From Candidatus Nitrosotenuis chungbukensis (GTDB lineage Archaea > Thermoproteota > Nitrososphaeria > Nitrososphaerales > Nitrosopumilaceae), in the NCBI RefSeq assembly GCF_000685395.1, contig NZ_AVSQ01000020.1:125396-189395 (forward strand): DNA of 64,000 bases, given 5' to 3'. The position numbers were made by a program, and so were the translations under genes. This document shows, one piece after another, positions 7,776 to 16,786 of this stretch; the first letter of the stretch is position 1; each line of letters starts with the position of its first letter. Under the pieces are notes generated by a model. It searched no databases. It worked only from the letters and a program-made list of their open reading frames with translations, and had not been told where the DNA came from.

Positions 7776-9960
7776 ATTGCACAATCTTTGCCGTATCCCT
7801 TAGTTTCAATTCATTGATTTCGTGCAAATCCGATAAATCATTCATCTTTATCAGATTAGAGCTCACAGTGTACAGGGTATCGCCGATGTAAAACGATCTT
7901 GACGGCATGGAATAGTCGTATCCTGTGCCATTAGAGTGACTGATCATTCCCTTTAGCGTAATGCCATCAGATGGATTAATCCCAAACACATAGAATCCTC
8001 TCCACACTCGGGTCTCGTAATATCTTGCATCCATAGTGTACATTTCTCCCTGCTCAGTAATTGGGATGGATAGGATGTTTTTCTCCTTGTCAAACAGTAG
8101 CGCCTTGTGATCAGACAGCACCTCAGAGTCTGCACCCTGTTTCCCTATTGTCTTGACATCAATTACTTTTGGATTTGACACGTTAGTTACATCAAACAGT
8201 GCCACCTTGACTCCCAGTATCTCTGTTCCGCCATACTGGTTGTCCTTTGTCTCTTTTCCTATTCCAATGATATGGTTTGCATCATACGGGTGCAGATAGT
8301 TAGAGTATCCTGGGATTTTCAGTTCGCCAAGTACTTTTGGCGTATCATTGGATAGATCAATTACAAAGAATGGATCAATTCTCTTGAACGTGACAAGATA
8401 CAGCCTATCGTCCATGAATCTTGCCGAATAAATTGTCTCATCTTCGGCAATTTTTTCGAGTTTACCGACTTGGTTTAGGGATTCGTCTAAGACATAGACA
8501 TTGTTGAATTGAACTGTCTTGTACTGATTATAGTATTCAGATGTCGTGGCAATTCGGAATCTGTCCCCAGACTCATCCATTGAAAACTGGTTGAGCAGCC
8601 TGCCTGGCACCTCGCCTTTTGCCACATACTTTAGCGAGATGTCACTTATGGAAATTTTGTGCACCACTGTTTTGAGCATCTGCTGTTGCAATTTGGTGTC
8701 ATAGTCATATATGGCGTCTTGGATTTTTTGGAACATCTTTGACCTGTCAGATGATGACAGTCCGTTGTATGCATCCTGCAATAGATCAGAGACGCGGTTC
8801 CATTTTTCCTGCTGAGGTATTGTAACATCAGAAATCACCGCTTTGATTTTTTCCTGGATGTCTTGCGGGAGTGAAGGGAGTATGGCGTTGAAAAATCTGT
8901 CTTTTTCCATATCCTGGTAGTAGTGGTACGGCGTGTTTTTCTGATACGTGATGTAGATGTTGTCATTTGACACATAGACTGTTCCTGCACTGCTCATCAG
9001 AAAAGTTTCTGCGTTTATCTTGTTGTTGAAGATATCAATTGCAGTTACGGTGTTGAAATTATAGTATTGATCAGGATTGTCAAAATAGTATATTGGCGGG
9101 CTGATAAGAACGGTGTCTTGCTCGCGCACCATTGGGATGATCGGTCGTGGGATGTTTGCGTCATTTACAGTGACAATGTAGACCACGCCTCCAATCATTC
9201 TTGCGCTGGTATAGTATCCATTAACGGAATAATCCTTGACTATCTCCGGGTTTTCCTTGTCAGACACATCAAGTATTGTGATGTGTGTAAGTGGCGTGTA
9301 AATCTTGGACGGCGCAAAACCATATTCCTGGATATAGTCCATTTCCTGACTGCCATGGTAGAATATAGTAAGCAGATTCTTGTTTAGGAAAATGTTTTGA
9401 AGTGATTGCCCCTGAGGTATGTCAAGGCCGACTTTGAGTACGATTTTTGCAGTTTCCGCAGGATATGCATCTATAATTGTGAGTTTGTCGCCAGATACGA
9501 TATAGGCATATTTTTCATCGTTTTTGATATAGTCAGGCTCGTCCACATCTTTGACCTGAACGTTTGTAGTAGAGTGGGTTGGCATTTCAGCATCATAACC
9601 AGATGGCGGAGATTCCATTGGTATGTCTGGTCTTGGTGCAAATTGATCAGAGGTTGCCACATTTTTGCCAGAATTCCAAGGGGATGGAAATACAGTTCCA
9701 TCTTGAAATCCCCCTTCACGCATAGTATACTGCTGTATGCCTGTCATCTGCGCATCCTGCAGGAATTTGCTGATTTCATCGTATGAGGAAAATTTCTTTA
9801 TTTCCTGTGAATCGTCAAGTGAGATGGGTTTGGTATCAAAAATTGTCGGCGGCACAGCATACGGTGTGTCGGTGGTACCTAAAGTGGACAATGCAAAATA
9901 AAGTCCCAAAGATCCTACAACAGAAAGCGCAGCTATAACACTAATAATTTTAAAATTCAA
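7765..9960 (-). CDS. Secreted beta-propeller protein
   Basis: A 731-residue protein with an N-terminal membrane helix (about residues 5-25) and a large extracytoplasmic part matching the secreted C-terminal beta-propeller family (PF09826 type). It has the characteristic DEPDYIKNDEKYAYIVSG, repeated blade strands (LTIIDAYP, YIVTVND, YLVTFKRIDPFFVIDL) and the late segment YHPYDANHIIGIGKET-like (here LHPYDANHIIGIGK). A helical insert at about residues 350-435 (LPQDIQEKIKAVI and following) interrupts the propeller. Family members are exported and mostly uncharacterised; a role in binding or surface structure is inferred. ATG at 9960, first gene of a two-gene unit with the overlapping small secreted protein. 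Confidence 0.83.
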   Translation of the reverse strand: MNFKIISVIAALSVVGSLGLYFALSTLGTTDTPYAVPPTIFDTKPISLDDSQEIKKFSSYDEISKFLQDAQMTGIQQYTMREGGFQDGTVFPSPWNSGKNVATSDQFAPRPDIPMESPPSGYDAEMPTHSTTNVQVKDVDEPDYIKNDEKYAYIVSGDKLTIIDAYPAETAKIVLKVGLDIPQGQSLQNIFLNKNLLTIFYHGSQEMDYIQEYGFAPSKIYTPLTHITILDVSDKENPEIVKDYSVNGYYTSARMIGGVVYIVTVNDANIPRPIIPMVREQDTVLISPPIYYFDNPDQYYNFNTVTAIDIFNNKINAETFLMSSAGTVYVSNDNIYITYQKNTPYHYYQDMEKDRFFNAILPSLPQDIQEKIKAVISDVTIPQQEKWNRVSDLLQDAYNGLSSSDRSKMFQKIQDAIYDYDTKLQQQMLKTVVHKISISDISLKYVAKGEVPGRLLNQFSMDESGDRFRIATTSEYYNQYKTVQFNNVYVLDESLNQVGKLEKIAEDETIYSARFMDDRLYLVTFKRIDPFFVIDLSNDTPKVLGELKIPGYSNYLHPYDANHIIGIGKETKDNQYGGTEILGVKVALFDVTNVSNPKVIDVKTIGKQGADSEVLSDHKALLFDKEKNILSIPITEQGEMYTMDARYYETRVWRGFYVFGINPSDGITLKGMISHSNGTGYDYSMPSRSFYIGDTLYTVSSNLIKMNDLSDLHEINELKLRDTAKIVQYVK

Positions 9961-9963
9961 TAC

Positions 9964-10021
9964 TGATCAGATCCCGGATCAACGGTTAAGGCTTGCGCAG
10001 ACATCGTATGATCAGTGATCA
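9964..10021. promoter_or_regulatory. Cluster of TGATCA palindromes
   Basis: Within 60 bp upstream of the beta-propeller start, TGATCA occurs at 9964-9969, 10009-10014 and 10016-10021, with a related GGATCAA at about 9976. The last two form a direct repeat with a 1-bp gap. A TATA-like CTTATAG lies just beyond at about 10027-10033 on the minus strand, so the sites would fall in the leader or around the transcription start and could bind a repressor. Confidence 0.35.
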
Positions 10022-10168
10022 AAAAACTATAAGAGGTTTGATTAAATTTGAATTGAACCAAAACATTCCAAGTTATCAAATGTATTTTCAAATTCACGAT
10101 AACATTTTAGAATTATTCAGCATCATACCTTTGAATGTTTGATTGATACTAGTCCAATGTACGCAAGT

Positions 10169-12088
10169 CTAGGCTTGTGGTTTTGCCCAGCCTCGTTCAA
10201 TTAGGATTATTTTAGTTGCAGGCTTGACACATGCAGGAGCTCCATTACTTGCCTTGATTACGAATTGAAGACCTTCTTTGCACTCCACGTCGTCAACAAC
10301 AGTTCCAGACTGGACTTGTTTTAGTGGGGACTTGATGATTTTAACAGGAGTGGGAACAACTGGTACAACAGTTCCACCAACGATAGTAATGTCAACAGAT
10401 TTGTGAGCTCCTATGACGCCATACGGTCCAATGTAATCAGGATCTGCCCAGACATCGAGTTTGTATTTTCCTTCCTTGATGCCTTGCGGGATAATCATGT
10501 TTATGCTGTAGGCATTAGAAGACGATAGAAAGTCAGACTGGAAGAAAGGACAGTCGCTGTCGTTTGCCAGCGGGCTTTTAGGCGTAACCAAAACATAGTG
10601 TGGCTTTACTGCAGATACTTTGCAAATGCCAACATCTGGGGTAACCCAGGGGATGAAATTTCCATTGTCATCTGTAACTTTGAACGACACCCGTACAGTA
10701 TCCCCTATCTTTACTTGAGATTTTGTGATGGTTAAATCAGAAATCAATACTTTCATTCCAGTAGGAATTATTGGAATCGGCACTGGCTCAGTTGTCAATG
10801 AATCTACTGCCTTGACTCCAGGAGTAAAGTAGTTATTCCATGAGTTTAGGTGTTCGTCCCATACTTTAGTTGCAATGATGTTAAAGTCAAGCGGTGCTGC
10901 AAATGTGTGATAAACAGTTACAATCAGACAATCCTCTGTGAAAACTGCCGCTGCCTTACATGCCCCTTTTGATGTTTCCACCTTGACATCTTTTAAGGAA
11001 TGTTCCGGGTCTATGACTTTGACGGTATCAATTCCATCCCATGATCTGTCTAGTTCAATCCTAACCTTGCTATCGCCAAGTATTTGTCCTTGAGCCAGAC
11101 CGAAGATCATTTCAAAATGTCTTACTTCGTTTGGTCCGCCGGCTTCGTATATCTTGAAAACGGCCTTGTTTACATCTCCGATTTTGGTTGTTGATAATTG
11201 GAGAGGCGTTAAGAATAATTCCACATTTGATGACTTGCCATTATATGAAAAGCCTTGATCTACTCTGCGTACACTATTACTATCCAAGCCTAATGTAGGT
11301 GGGATACAATCAACACAGTCTTCTGATTCTACGATAGGAATAGGGGGTGCAATTGTAACTAGTGGAGCTGTAATTGCATCATTGGATGTAGTAACTGCTG
11401 CGTTTGGTCCACCAGACAAGATTCTTCCATTCATGGTTACATCGACGAATAATGTAGTAGGTCCAAGAGTCACTATGTTACCGGCAAAAGTAGTGACAGT
11501 TGCAAGCGATGTTCCATGTGCTGATGTTGATGGCACCCAGAATACCTTGTCAGGATTTGCACCGTCTAGCGTAACTACTGATCCTGTTACGGTACTAATT
11601 GCTCCATCTATTCTGAAGATGTAAACTCCGTCGCCTTTAAGAATAATTCCTGGTGAGAGTATAGAGACAGCACCACTGATGCAATATATTCCAGGTGTCA
11701 GGGTTCCAACAGCAGGCATTCCTGGAATTACAACGTGGGCCAAGTCAGTTGCGCCGGCAAGGTTTGTTGTACAAACTCCCGTATCAGATTCAGTGTTTAA
11801 GGAAAGAAAGAGTTCACCTTGTTTTGTTATTGCCGTGCTATAGGCAGTACTAGGAGACGCAATCACCACACCATTAGATAATGTTGGAGTAGTCGTAATA
11901 GGATCAGGCGGTATACGATACCCAAGATCCCCAGTTAGTGTGGTCGGATTGGTGTTAGTGTAGGTATCAGAAAGAATGGCAAAATTGTCAAGCCCTGCAA
12001 GGTCGGGATCCGCCGCATTGGCAGTAGGGATAGAGAAAAACAGAATAGAAATTACAGCAAGTACTGGAAGTATGAGAATTTTCTTCAT
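10169..12088 (-). CDS. Secreted DUF3494 (ice-binding-like) protein, copy 2
   Basis: A 639-residue paralogue of the gene at 5137-7053, with the same order: signal peptide (1-25, ending NANAADP), DUF3494 domain (about 30-245), the phylum-typical secreted module (about 250-425), an Ig-like region (about 440-590) and the C-terminal CKEGL/PACVKPAT/IERGW module. The DUF3494 part is the most diverged between copies, while the C-terminal 200 residues are nearly identical, and DNA identity continues a few tens of bases past the stop. This points to duplication followed by diversification or gene conversion of the tail. ATG start at 12088. A role in surface adhesion or ice/surface binding is inferred from family only. 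Confidence 0.85.
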   Translation of the reverse strand: MKKILILPVLAVISILFFSIPTANAADPDLAGLDNFAILSDTYTNTNPTTLTGDLGYRIPPDPITTTPTLSNGVVIASPSTAYSTAITKQGELFLSLNTESDTGVCTTNLAGATDLAHVVIPGMPAVGTLTPGIYCISGAVSILSPGIILKGDGVYIFRIDGAISTVTGSVVTLDGANPDKVFWVPSTSAHGTSLATVTTFAGNIVTLGPTTLFVDVTMNGRILSGGPNAAVTTSNDAITAPLVTIAPPIPIVESEDCVDCIPPTLGLDSNSVRRVDQGFSYNGKSSNVELFLTPLQLSTTKIGDVNKAVFKIYEAGGPNEVRHFEMIFGLAQGQILGDSKVRIELDRSWDGIDTVKVIDPEHSLKDVKVETSKGACKAAAVFTEDCLIVTVYHTFAAPLDFNIIATKVWDEHLNSWNNYFTPGVKAVDSLTTEPVPIPIIPTGMKVLISDLTITKSQVKIGDTVRVSFKVTDDNGNFIPWVTPDVGICKVSAVKPHYVLVTPKSPLANDSDCPFFQSDFLSSSNAYSINMIIPQGIKEGKYKLDVWADPDYIGPYGVIGAHKSVDITIVGGTVVPVVPTPVKIIKSPLKQVQSGTVVDDVECKEGLQFVIKASNGAPACVKPATKIILIERGWAKPQA

Positions 12089-12114
12089 AATGATACCAAT
12101 TGTTTGTTCTTAGC

Positions 12115-12123
12115 ATTATTAAG
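12115..12123 (-). promoter_or_regulatory. A/T box of DUF3494 copy 2 promoter
   Basis: CTTAATAAT on the minus strand, about 31 nt before the ATG at 12088 (box centre to start codon), identical to the box of copy 1. Confidence 0.55.
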
Positions 12124-12150
12124 CAGTGCGGACATTTTTGTCAGTGTTAT

Positions 12151-12164
12151 CGACAGGCTTGTCA
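12151..12164 (-). promoter_or_regulatory. Palindromic putative operator, DUF3494 copy 2
   Basis: CGACAGGCTTGTCA, an imperfect version of the palindrome at 7111-7124 and, like it, 27 bp upstream of the A/T box. The sequence between box and palindrome has diverged more than the palindrome ends. Confidence 0.35.
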
Positions 12165-12288
12165 ACATAATGGGCTACATCCTTTGAAATCACATGTAGA
12201 TTTTCTGCCAACCAAAATAACGGCAATATCACAATCCAAGTCTAGACACTTAAGATTGATTCAAGTTCCCATTTTGATAAGCCACGAA

Positions 12289-13296
12289 TCATCTGTATTC
12301 ACTCCCGCAGTCGCCAATAGAAGAAAACAAGTCTTTGGATTTAGACGTCACAAACTTTATCTTTTCATTGTCTTCTTTGTCCAAGTTTAACGAGAATACT
12401 CTTGCGTTCTCTGATCTGTGCTCTGCTATGCCAAGCCTTGCGCCGATTATCACACCTGCGACAGCAGGCCTGTCCAAGATGTATTTTGTAGCAACGTTTG
12501 CGATTCCGACATGGTGCTTTTTTGCCACAGAGTCAAGCGCTGCCAGCAGATCCTGGAACAGTGTCCACCCACCCCATGCATCAATCATGTTCTTGTATTT
12601 TTGCAAACTAAACGTGTACAGGTCAGATCTTGTGGGCTCTGATTTTCCCAGATAACCCTCAGACATGAATCCACCAAGTAGTGTTCCATATGTGAGCAGT
12701 TTGATGCCGTGTTTTTTACAAAACGAAGCCATCAGCGTATCAGGCCTCTGGTCCAATATGGAATACTGCACCTGGTTTGACACCAGATTGAATCCATTTT
12801 CCACCATGGTTTTGATTCGTTCGGTATCAAAGTTTGTCAGTCCTATATGCCGTATCTTCCCATCATCTCTAATCTTTGAGAGATGGTGCAGTGCGTCAAG
12901 GTAGCTTGTGTCAGAGTAATCCCACCAGTGAAACTGCACCACGTCGATTGTTTTCACATTCATTCTGCGAATGGACTTGTCGATGTAATGCTCCACGATC
13001 GACCTAGTCATAGGACCGGAGCTTGGGACAAATTTTGTAAGGGCCTGAATTTTGTCAAGTTCTGATTCGCCCTTTTTCTTTGCAAGTCTTTTTCTAAATT
13101 CTCCCAAGTATTCTTCGGCAGGCCCGTAAATGTCTGCCATGTCCCATGTGGTAAAACCAGAGTCATGATACAACATCATCTCAGAGACGGCAGACTCCCG
13201 ATCAATTTGTCCGTGGCCGCCGGCTACCTGCCACATACCGTTTAGGATTCGGCAGATTTGCAAGTCGGATGCTAATTGGTAGGTTTTTTGCGACAT
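12289..13296 (-). CDS. Aldo/keto reductase
   Basis: A 335-residue NAD(P)H-dependent oxidoreductase of the aldo/keto reductase superfamily, a cytoplasmic TIM barrel. The catalytic tetrad is visible: D52 and Y57 in WDMADIYGP, K88 in ALTKFVP, and H123 in VQFHWWD. The cofactor-binding end is present as GVIIGARLGIAEHRSEN. The substrate cannot be predicted. ATG start at 13296, divergent from the DUF2024 gene with about 110 bp between them. No operon partner. Confidence 0.88.
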   Translation of the reverse strand: MSQKTYQLASDLQICRILNGMWQVAGGHGQIDRESAVSEMMLYHDSGFTTWDMADIYGPAEEYLGEFRKRLAKKKGESELDKIQALTKFVPSSGPMTRSIVEHYIDKSIRRMNVKTIDVVQFHWWDYSDTSYLDALHHLSKIRDDGKIRHIGLTNFDTERIKTMVENGFNLVSNQVQYSILDQRPDTLMASFCKKHGIKLLTYGTLLGGFMSEGYLGKSEPTRSDLYTFSLQKYKNMIDAWGGWTLFQDLLAALDSVAKKHHVGIANVATKYILDRPAVAGVIIGARLGIAEHRSENARVFSLNLDKEDNEKIKFVTSKSKDLFSSIGDCGSEYR

Positions 13297-13410
13297 GTCA
13301 GATTATGGTTTTCTGAAAATTGATTGCAAGAACGTAGAATGAGATTTCATAAATAATTCCACAGTATGCTTCTTTCTTGAATTAAATATCCCTTTTTGTA
13401 AAGGACAAGT

Positions 13411-13671
13411 ATGATGGAAATACACGTGTACGACACATACGTAGAGGCCAAAGACGGTCATACGATGCATTTTGATGTCATAACAGACGTCAAAGACCAC
13501 GGCAAGGCAATCGAATATGCCAAGCAATGGCTAGAAACTGTTGGCGAAAAAGGAGCTAAAGTGACAACTGAAGAGTGTCAGTTCTGCCACTCACAGGGTG
13601 CCCCAAAGCCAGTAGAGGATGCAATCAAAACTAATGGGTTCTTCATCCAAAAAATGGAAGGCTGCCCATAG
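13411..13671 (+). CDS. DUF2024 family protein
   Basis: An 86-residue protein beginning MMEIHVYDTYVEAKDGHTMHFDVITD, the signature of DUF2024 (tail of that segment continues DVKDH). Two Cys flank a His (CQFCHSQG) near residue 50, and another Cys sits at the end, so metal binding is possible. The family has no established function. Start at 13411 or, equally, the second ATG at 13414. A T-rich terminator follows at once. Confidence 0.8.
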   Translation: MMEIHVYDTYVEAKDGHTMHFDVITDVKDHGKAIEYAKQWLETVGEKGAKVTTEECQFCHSQGAPKPVEDAIKTNGFFIQKMEGCP

Positions 13672-13672
13672 C

Positions 13673-13697
13673 TTTTTTTACTTTTTATTATTTTTAA
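13673..13697 (+). terminator. T-rich terminator after DUF2024 gene
   Basis: Runs of T (seven, five, and five) begin 2 bp after the stop codon, as expected for archaeal U-tract termination. Confidence 0.55.
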
Positions 13698-13773
13698 AAT
13701 TCCCAACACGCATTTTTGACCAGACACAAAACCATGAAATAGATTTTAATTGATTTGATTCCACACCATATCA

Positions 13774-13953
13774 TTGACAAACCCCCCGTACAACAAGCAA
13801 ACAGTAGAAGGGGACAAAAAGACGCAGTGGATTTGCGGCTGCTTTGAGACAATCGACGGCTATTTTTGGTTCTGCGACGAACACAAGAACACGCTTAGAA
13901 AGACAATCGAGGCCCAGATTGACGAGCTCGACATGACGCGGGTTTTGGAATAG
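13774..13953 (+). CDS. Small Cys-rich protein, probable zinc binding
   Basis: A 59-residue reading frame that starts with TTG at 13774 and ends with TAG at 13951-13953. It contains WICGCFETIDGYFWFCDEHK: a CxC, then a Cys and a His three residues apart, a plausible four-ligand zinc site, followed by a charged helix. Codon choice resembles neighbouring genes. It sits between two other small genes on the same strand. Likely a real phylum-specific small protein; no family recognised. Confidence 0.65.
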   Translation: MTNPPYNKQTVEGDKKTQWICGCFETIDGYFWFCDEHKNTLRKTIEAQIDELDMTRVLE

Positions 13954-14055
13954 GCTTTAAAGCGTAATCTTTTGTTTTGCAAAAAATGCCTTTTTGATTA
14001 AATCAGACAAACAATTTTTGATCAATTTTACATTAAGCGGGCTCCATTATACCCC

Positions 14056-14241
14056 ATGATGAAAGTAAGATTGAACCGAGAACAGTTGGAAAGGGTTCAC
14101 GCTGAAATTTATGGTGCAAGAGAGAGCGACTCTCCAATCTCCATACAATTGCAAAAACTCGACAGATACATCGAGGAGCGCAGAGGAAGAGTCAGCAAGC
14201 CCGACACGTTTGACAAGTTCGAATATGGCTTTTATGCCTGA
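14056..14241 (+). CDS. Small conserved-looking protein
   Basis: A 61-residue charged, soluble protein (MKVRLNREQLERVHAEI and onward) with predicted helices and no Cys. ATG at 14056 or 14059. It is third in a row of short plus-strand genes and convergent with the pyrophosphatase gene, whose stop lies 15 bp downstream. Composition and codon use look genuine; the function is unknown. Confidence 0.55.
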   Translation: MMKVRLNREQLERVHAEIYGARESDSPISIQLQKLDRYIEERRGRVSKPDTFDKFEYGFYA

Positions 14242-14256
14242 GTTTTAAAACTCGGA

Positions 14257-16296
14257 TTATAGAACCAGGATTGCCACAAAGGCACCTACGAACACGATTG
14301 CCACAGTGTTTAGGAGTTTGATTACTGTGTTCAGTGCAGGTCCTGCAGTGTCCTTGTATGGGTCACCTATGATGTCGCCGACTACTGCAACTTTGTGTTC
14401 TTCGCTTCCCTTTCGTCCCTGCATCTCGATTAGCTTCTTTGCGTTATCCCATGCGCCTCCGGTGTTTGCCAGATGATACGCCAAAAAGATTCCAGTAACA
14501 ACAGATCCCATCAGCAATCCTGCGACTGCGGGCGGGCCAAGAATTATTCCAAGAACAATCGGTGCGGCAATTGCAATTGATGCAGATTTCCAAAGTTCTC
14601 TTAGTGATGCAACGGTAGCAATGTCCACGCACTGGGCATAGTCAGGCTTTGACTTGCCAGTCAGGATTTCAGGGTCGGCCTTGAACTGGCGCCTTACCTC
14701 GTCTACCATCTTTGATGCGGCGCGTGATACGCCGCCGATTAGCTGTCCTGTTATGATAAATGGAATCAGTCCCCCGACAAGCAGGCCTACTACCATTGCA
14801 GGGTTTGAAAGGCTATAATCAAGAACCTTGCCTGTAAAAATTTTGGCAGCCTCGTACTGGAATGCCTGTATCATGGCAAGCGCAGCAAGTCCGGCACTTG
14901 CAATTGCAAATCCCTTTGTCACTGCCTTTGTGGTGTTTCCAACTGCGTCGATTTGGTCAGTCACCTTGCGGTTCTCCTCGCCCATGCCAGTCATCTCGAC
15001 TATTCCTCCTGCGTTATCTGCAATTGGTCCAAACGCGTCTATGCTGAGAACGATTCCTGCAAGACTTAGCATTGCCATTGCGGTAAGCGATGTTCCAAAG
15101 ATTCCATAGAGCAATGCCTGCGACGGGTCTGGTGCTGCAGAGGATGCAATTGCATATGACAGTATGATTGCTGCAACTAGTGCAATCATGAACGGTCCAG
15201 TTGACTGCATTCCCTTGATTATTCCCATTAATGTGAGTGATGCATAGCCCCATTTTGCAGAGTCTGCAATTTCGTTTACAGGCTTGTATCTGTAATTTGT
15301 GTAATAGTCAGTGATTCTTTGGATTACTGGAACGAGTATCACACCAATGATGGTGCTTCCAAACAAGGCGTATGCCATCTTGTCATTTCCGATAAATGTT
15401 GTGATGAGCGCATAGTTTAGTCCGATTGCAATTGCAGCTGAAATGTAAAACGATTTGTTGAGCGGCTTCATCACATCTGCGACATTTTTTGAGCCAATCG
15501 TCGCAGTTCCGATTATTGATGCAATCATTCCGGATGCGCCAATCAGTATTGGATAAAGGAAAATCTTTGGAGCGCCAATCAGCGCTGCAATCAAAAGCGA
15601 TGCAAGAACAGTAACCACGTATGACTCGTAGACGTCAGAGCCCATACCTGCCGCATCCCCTACGTTATCGCCCACGTTGTCTGCTATTGTGGCTGGGTTT
15701 CTCGGGTCATCCTCTGGAATGTTTGCCTCCACCTTCCCAACCAAGTCTGCACCCATGTCGGCTGCCTTGGTAAAGATGCCCCCGCCGATTCTGATGAATA
15801 GTGCGATTAGACTAGCTCCGATTCCGACGCCTGCAATTGTGATTGGGTCTGGATACACCAGATACAATAATGATAATGCAAGTAGCGCCATTGCGGGAAC
15901 CGCAAGTCCCACAGTTGCACCGCCCCTAAATGCAAGTGCAAACGTCTTGCCGATTCCGCTGCCAGTTGCGTTTGCAGCCCTGACTGCTGCCTTTACGGTG
16001 ATTTTTAGCGATATCAGGCCGGCTACTGCAGAGAGTGCCGCGCCTACTGCAAATGCGATTCCGTTTGATAGACCGATAAAATATCCAATTACCACAGACA
16101 GTCCGATTGCAATTGGTATGATGATTTTCATTTCCCGCTTGATGAACGCAGATGCTCCGACCTTTACCGCGTCGGAGATGTCCATCATTTCTTTGGTTCC
16201 AGCTTTTTGTTTTGCTACCCATCCGGCATAAACGGCTGCAACAGCGAAAGAAGCGATCGCTGCACCCACTGGGATAATAATTTCTTGCAGCTCCAT
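14257..16296 (-). CDS. hppA: Membrane-bound proton-translocating pyrophosphatase, K+-independent type
   Basis: A 679-residue integral membrane enzyme with about 16 helices that couples pyrophosphate hydrolysis to proton export. The substrate-binding segments are complete: DMGADLVGKVE (about 180-190), DDPRNPATIADNVGDNVGD (about 196-214) and the C-terminal DIIGDPYKDTAGPALN. The diagnostic site reads GNTTKA with K457; Lys here marks K+-independent enzymes (K+-dependent ones have Ala), and such enzymes pump H+. A soluble pyrophosphatase lies 500 bp upstream. ATG at 16296, with a TATA-like box about 31 nt before it. Confidence 0.95.
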   Translation of the reverse strand: MELQEIIIPVGAAIASFAVAAVYAGWVAKQKAGTKEMMDISDAVKVGASAFIKREMKIIIPIAIGLSVVIGYFIGLSNGIAFAVGAALSAVAGLISLKITVKAAVRAANATGSGIGKTFALAFRGGATVGLAVPAMALLALSLLYLVYPDPITIAGVGIGASLIALFIRIGGGIFTKAADMGADLVGKVEANIPEDDPRNPATIADNVGDNVGDAAGMGSDVYESYVVTVLASLLIAALIGAPKIFLYPILIGASGMIASIIGTATIGSKNVADVMKPLNKSFYISAAIAIGLNYALITTFIGNDKMAYALFGSTIIGVILVPVIQRITDYYTNYRYKPVNEIADSAKWGYASLTLMGIIKGMQSTGPFMIALVAAIILSYAIASSAAPDPSQALLYGIFGTSLTAMAMLSLAGIVLSIDAFGPIADNAGGIVEMTGMGEENRKVTDQIDAVGNTTKAVTKGFAIASAGLAALAMIQAFQYEAAKIFTGKVLDYSLSNPAMVVGLLVGGLIPFIITGQLIGGVSRAASKMVDEVRRQFKADPEILTGKSKPDYAQCVDIATVASLRELWKSASIAIAAPIVLGIILGPPAVAGLLMGSVVTGIFLAYHLANTGGAWDNAKKLIEMQGRKGSEEHKVAVVGDIIGDPYKDTAGPALNTVIKLLNTVAIVFVGAFVAILVL

Positions 16297-16321
16297 TTTA
16301 TACTTGCATGCCTATTCCTAG

Positions 16322-16332
16322 GAAATATAAAC
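16322..16332 (-). promoter_or_regulatory. TATA-like box of hppA
   Basis: TTTATATTT on the minus strand, centred about 31 nt before the ATG at 16296, predicting a very short leader. Confidence 0.5.
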
Positions 16333-16712
16333 TATCTAGAAAAATTGGGCTGTTTTCTTTTTTGGTACGGACTAAATGTTTTGCCCCTTAGTACTTGGCG
16401 GGTCAATTTGTTAAACCGCTTTCCATGACTCAGATACGGAAACCTCAGGTGCACCAGTTCGTGCGATATGGTGTGATCCAGCGCCCTTTCGTCTGGGATC
16501 TTTTTGACGTTGATGAAAACCAAATTGTGCAAAAGGTACGACACCCCGTAATACTTGTATGCGGTGGTGCGCCTTCCGGACGTAATTTCCTTTGGCATTC
16601 CCAGCACTTCCTTTGTGCTCATGAGCACCCGCGGTTCTGATATGGCAAGTCTGCTCGAATAGATTCCGACTTTTTCTAGAATGCTCAGCCTCAGGTCAGG
16701 ATCCAACCTCAT
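16332..16712 (-). CDS. SprT-like putative metalloprotease
   Basis: A 126-residue protein with the zinc signature HELVH (H84, E85, H88) and a third candidate ligand H96 in LSHGKRF, matching the SprT/WLM-like layout in which a His follows about eight residues later. A conserved-looking basic C-terminus (RGKTFSPYQKRKQPNFSR) follows. SprT-like domains in eukaryotic Spartan cleave DNA-protein crosslinks; whether this small stand-alone domain does so is unknown. ATG at 16712. It lies between hppA and ppa on the same strand with short gaps, so co-transcription is possible. Confidence 0.75.
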   Translation of the reverse strand: MRLDPDLRLSILEKVGIYSSRLAISEPRVLMSTKEVLGMPKEITSGRRTTAYKYYGVSYLLHNLVFINVKKIPDERALDHTISHELVHLRFPYLSHGKRFNKLTRQVLRGKTFSPYQKRKQPNFSR

Positions 16713-16786
16713 GGAATGGGCTCATAAAATCATTCTATATCATGCGGTGTCAATTGTTGTACTGAGGTTTGTTCACTGGAATGACA

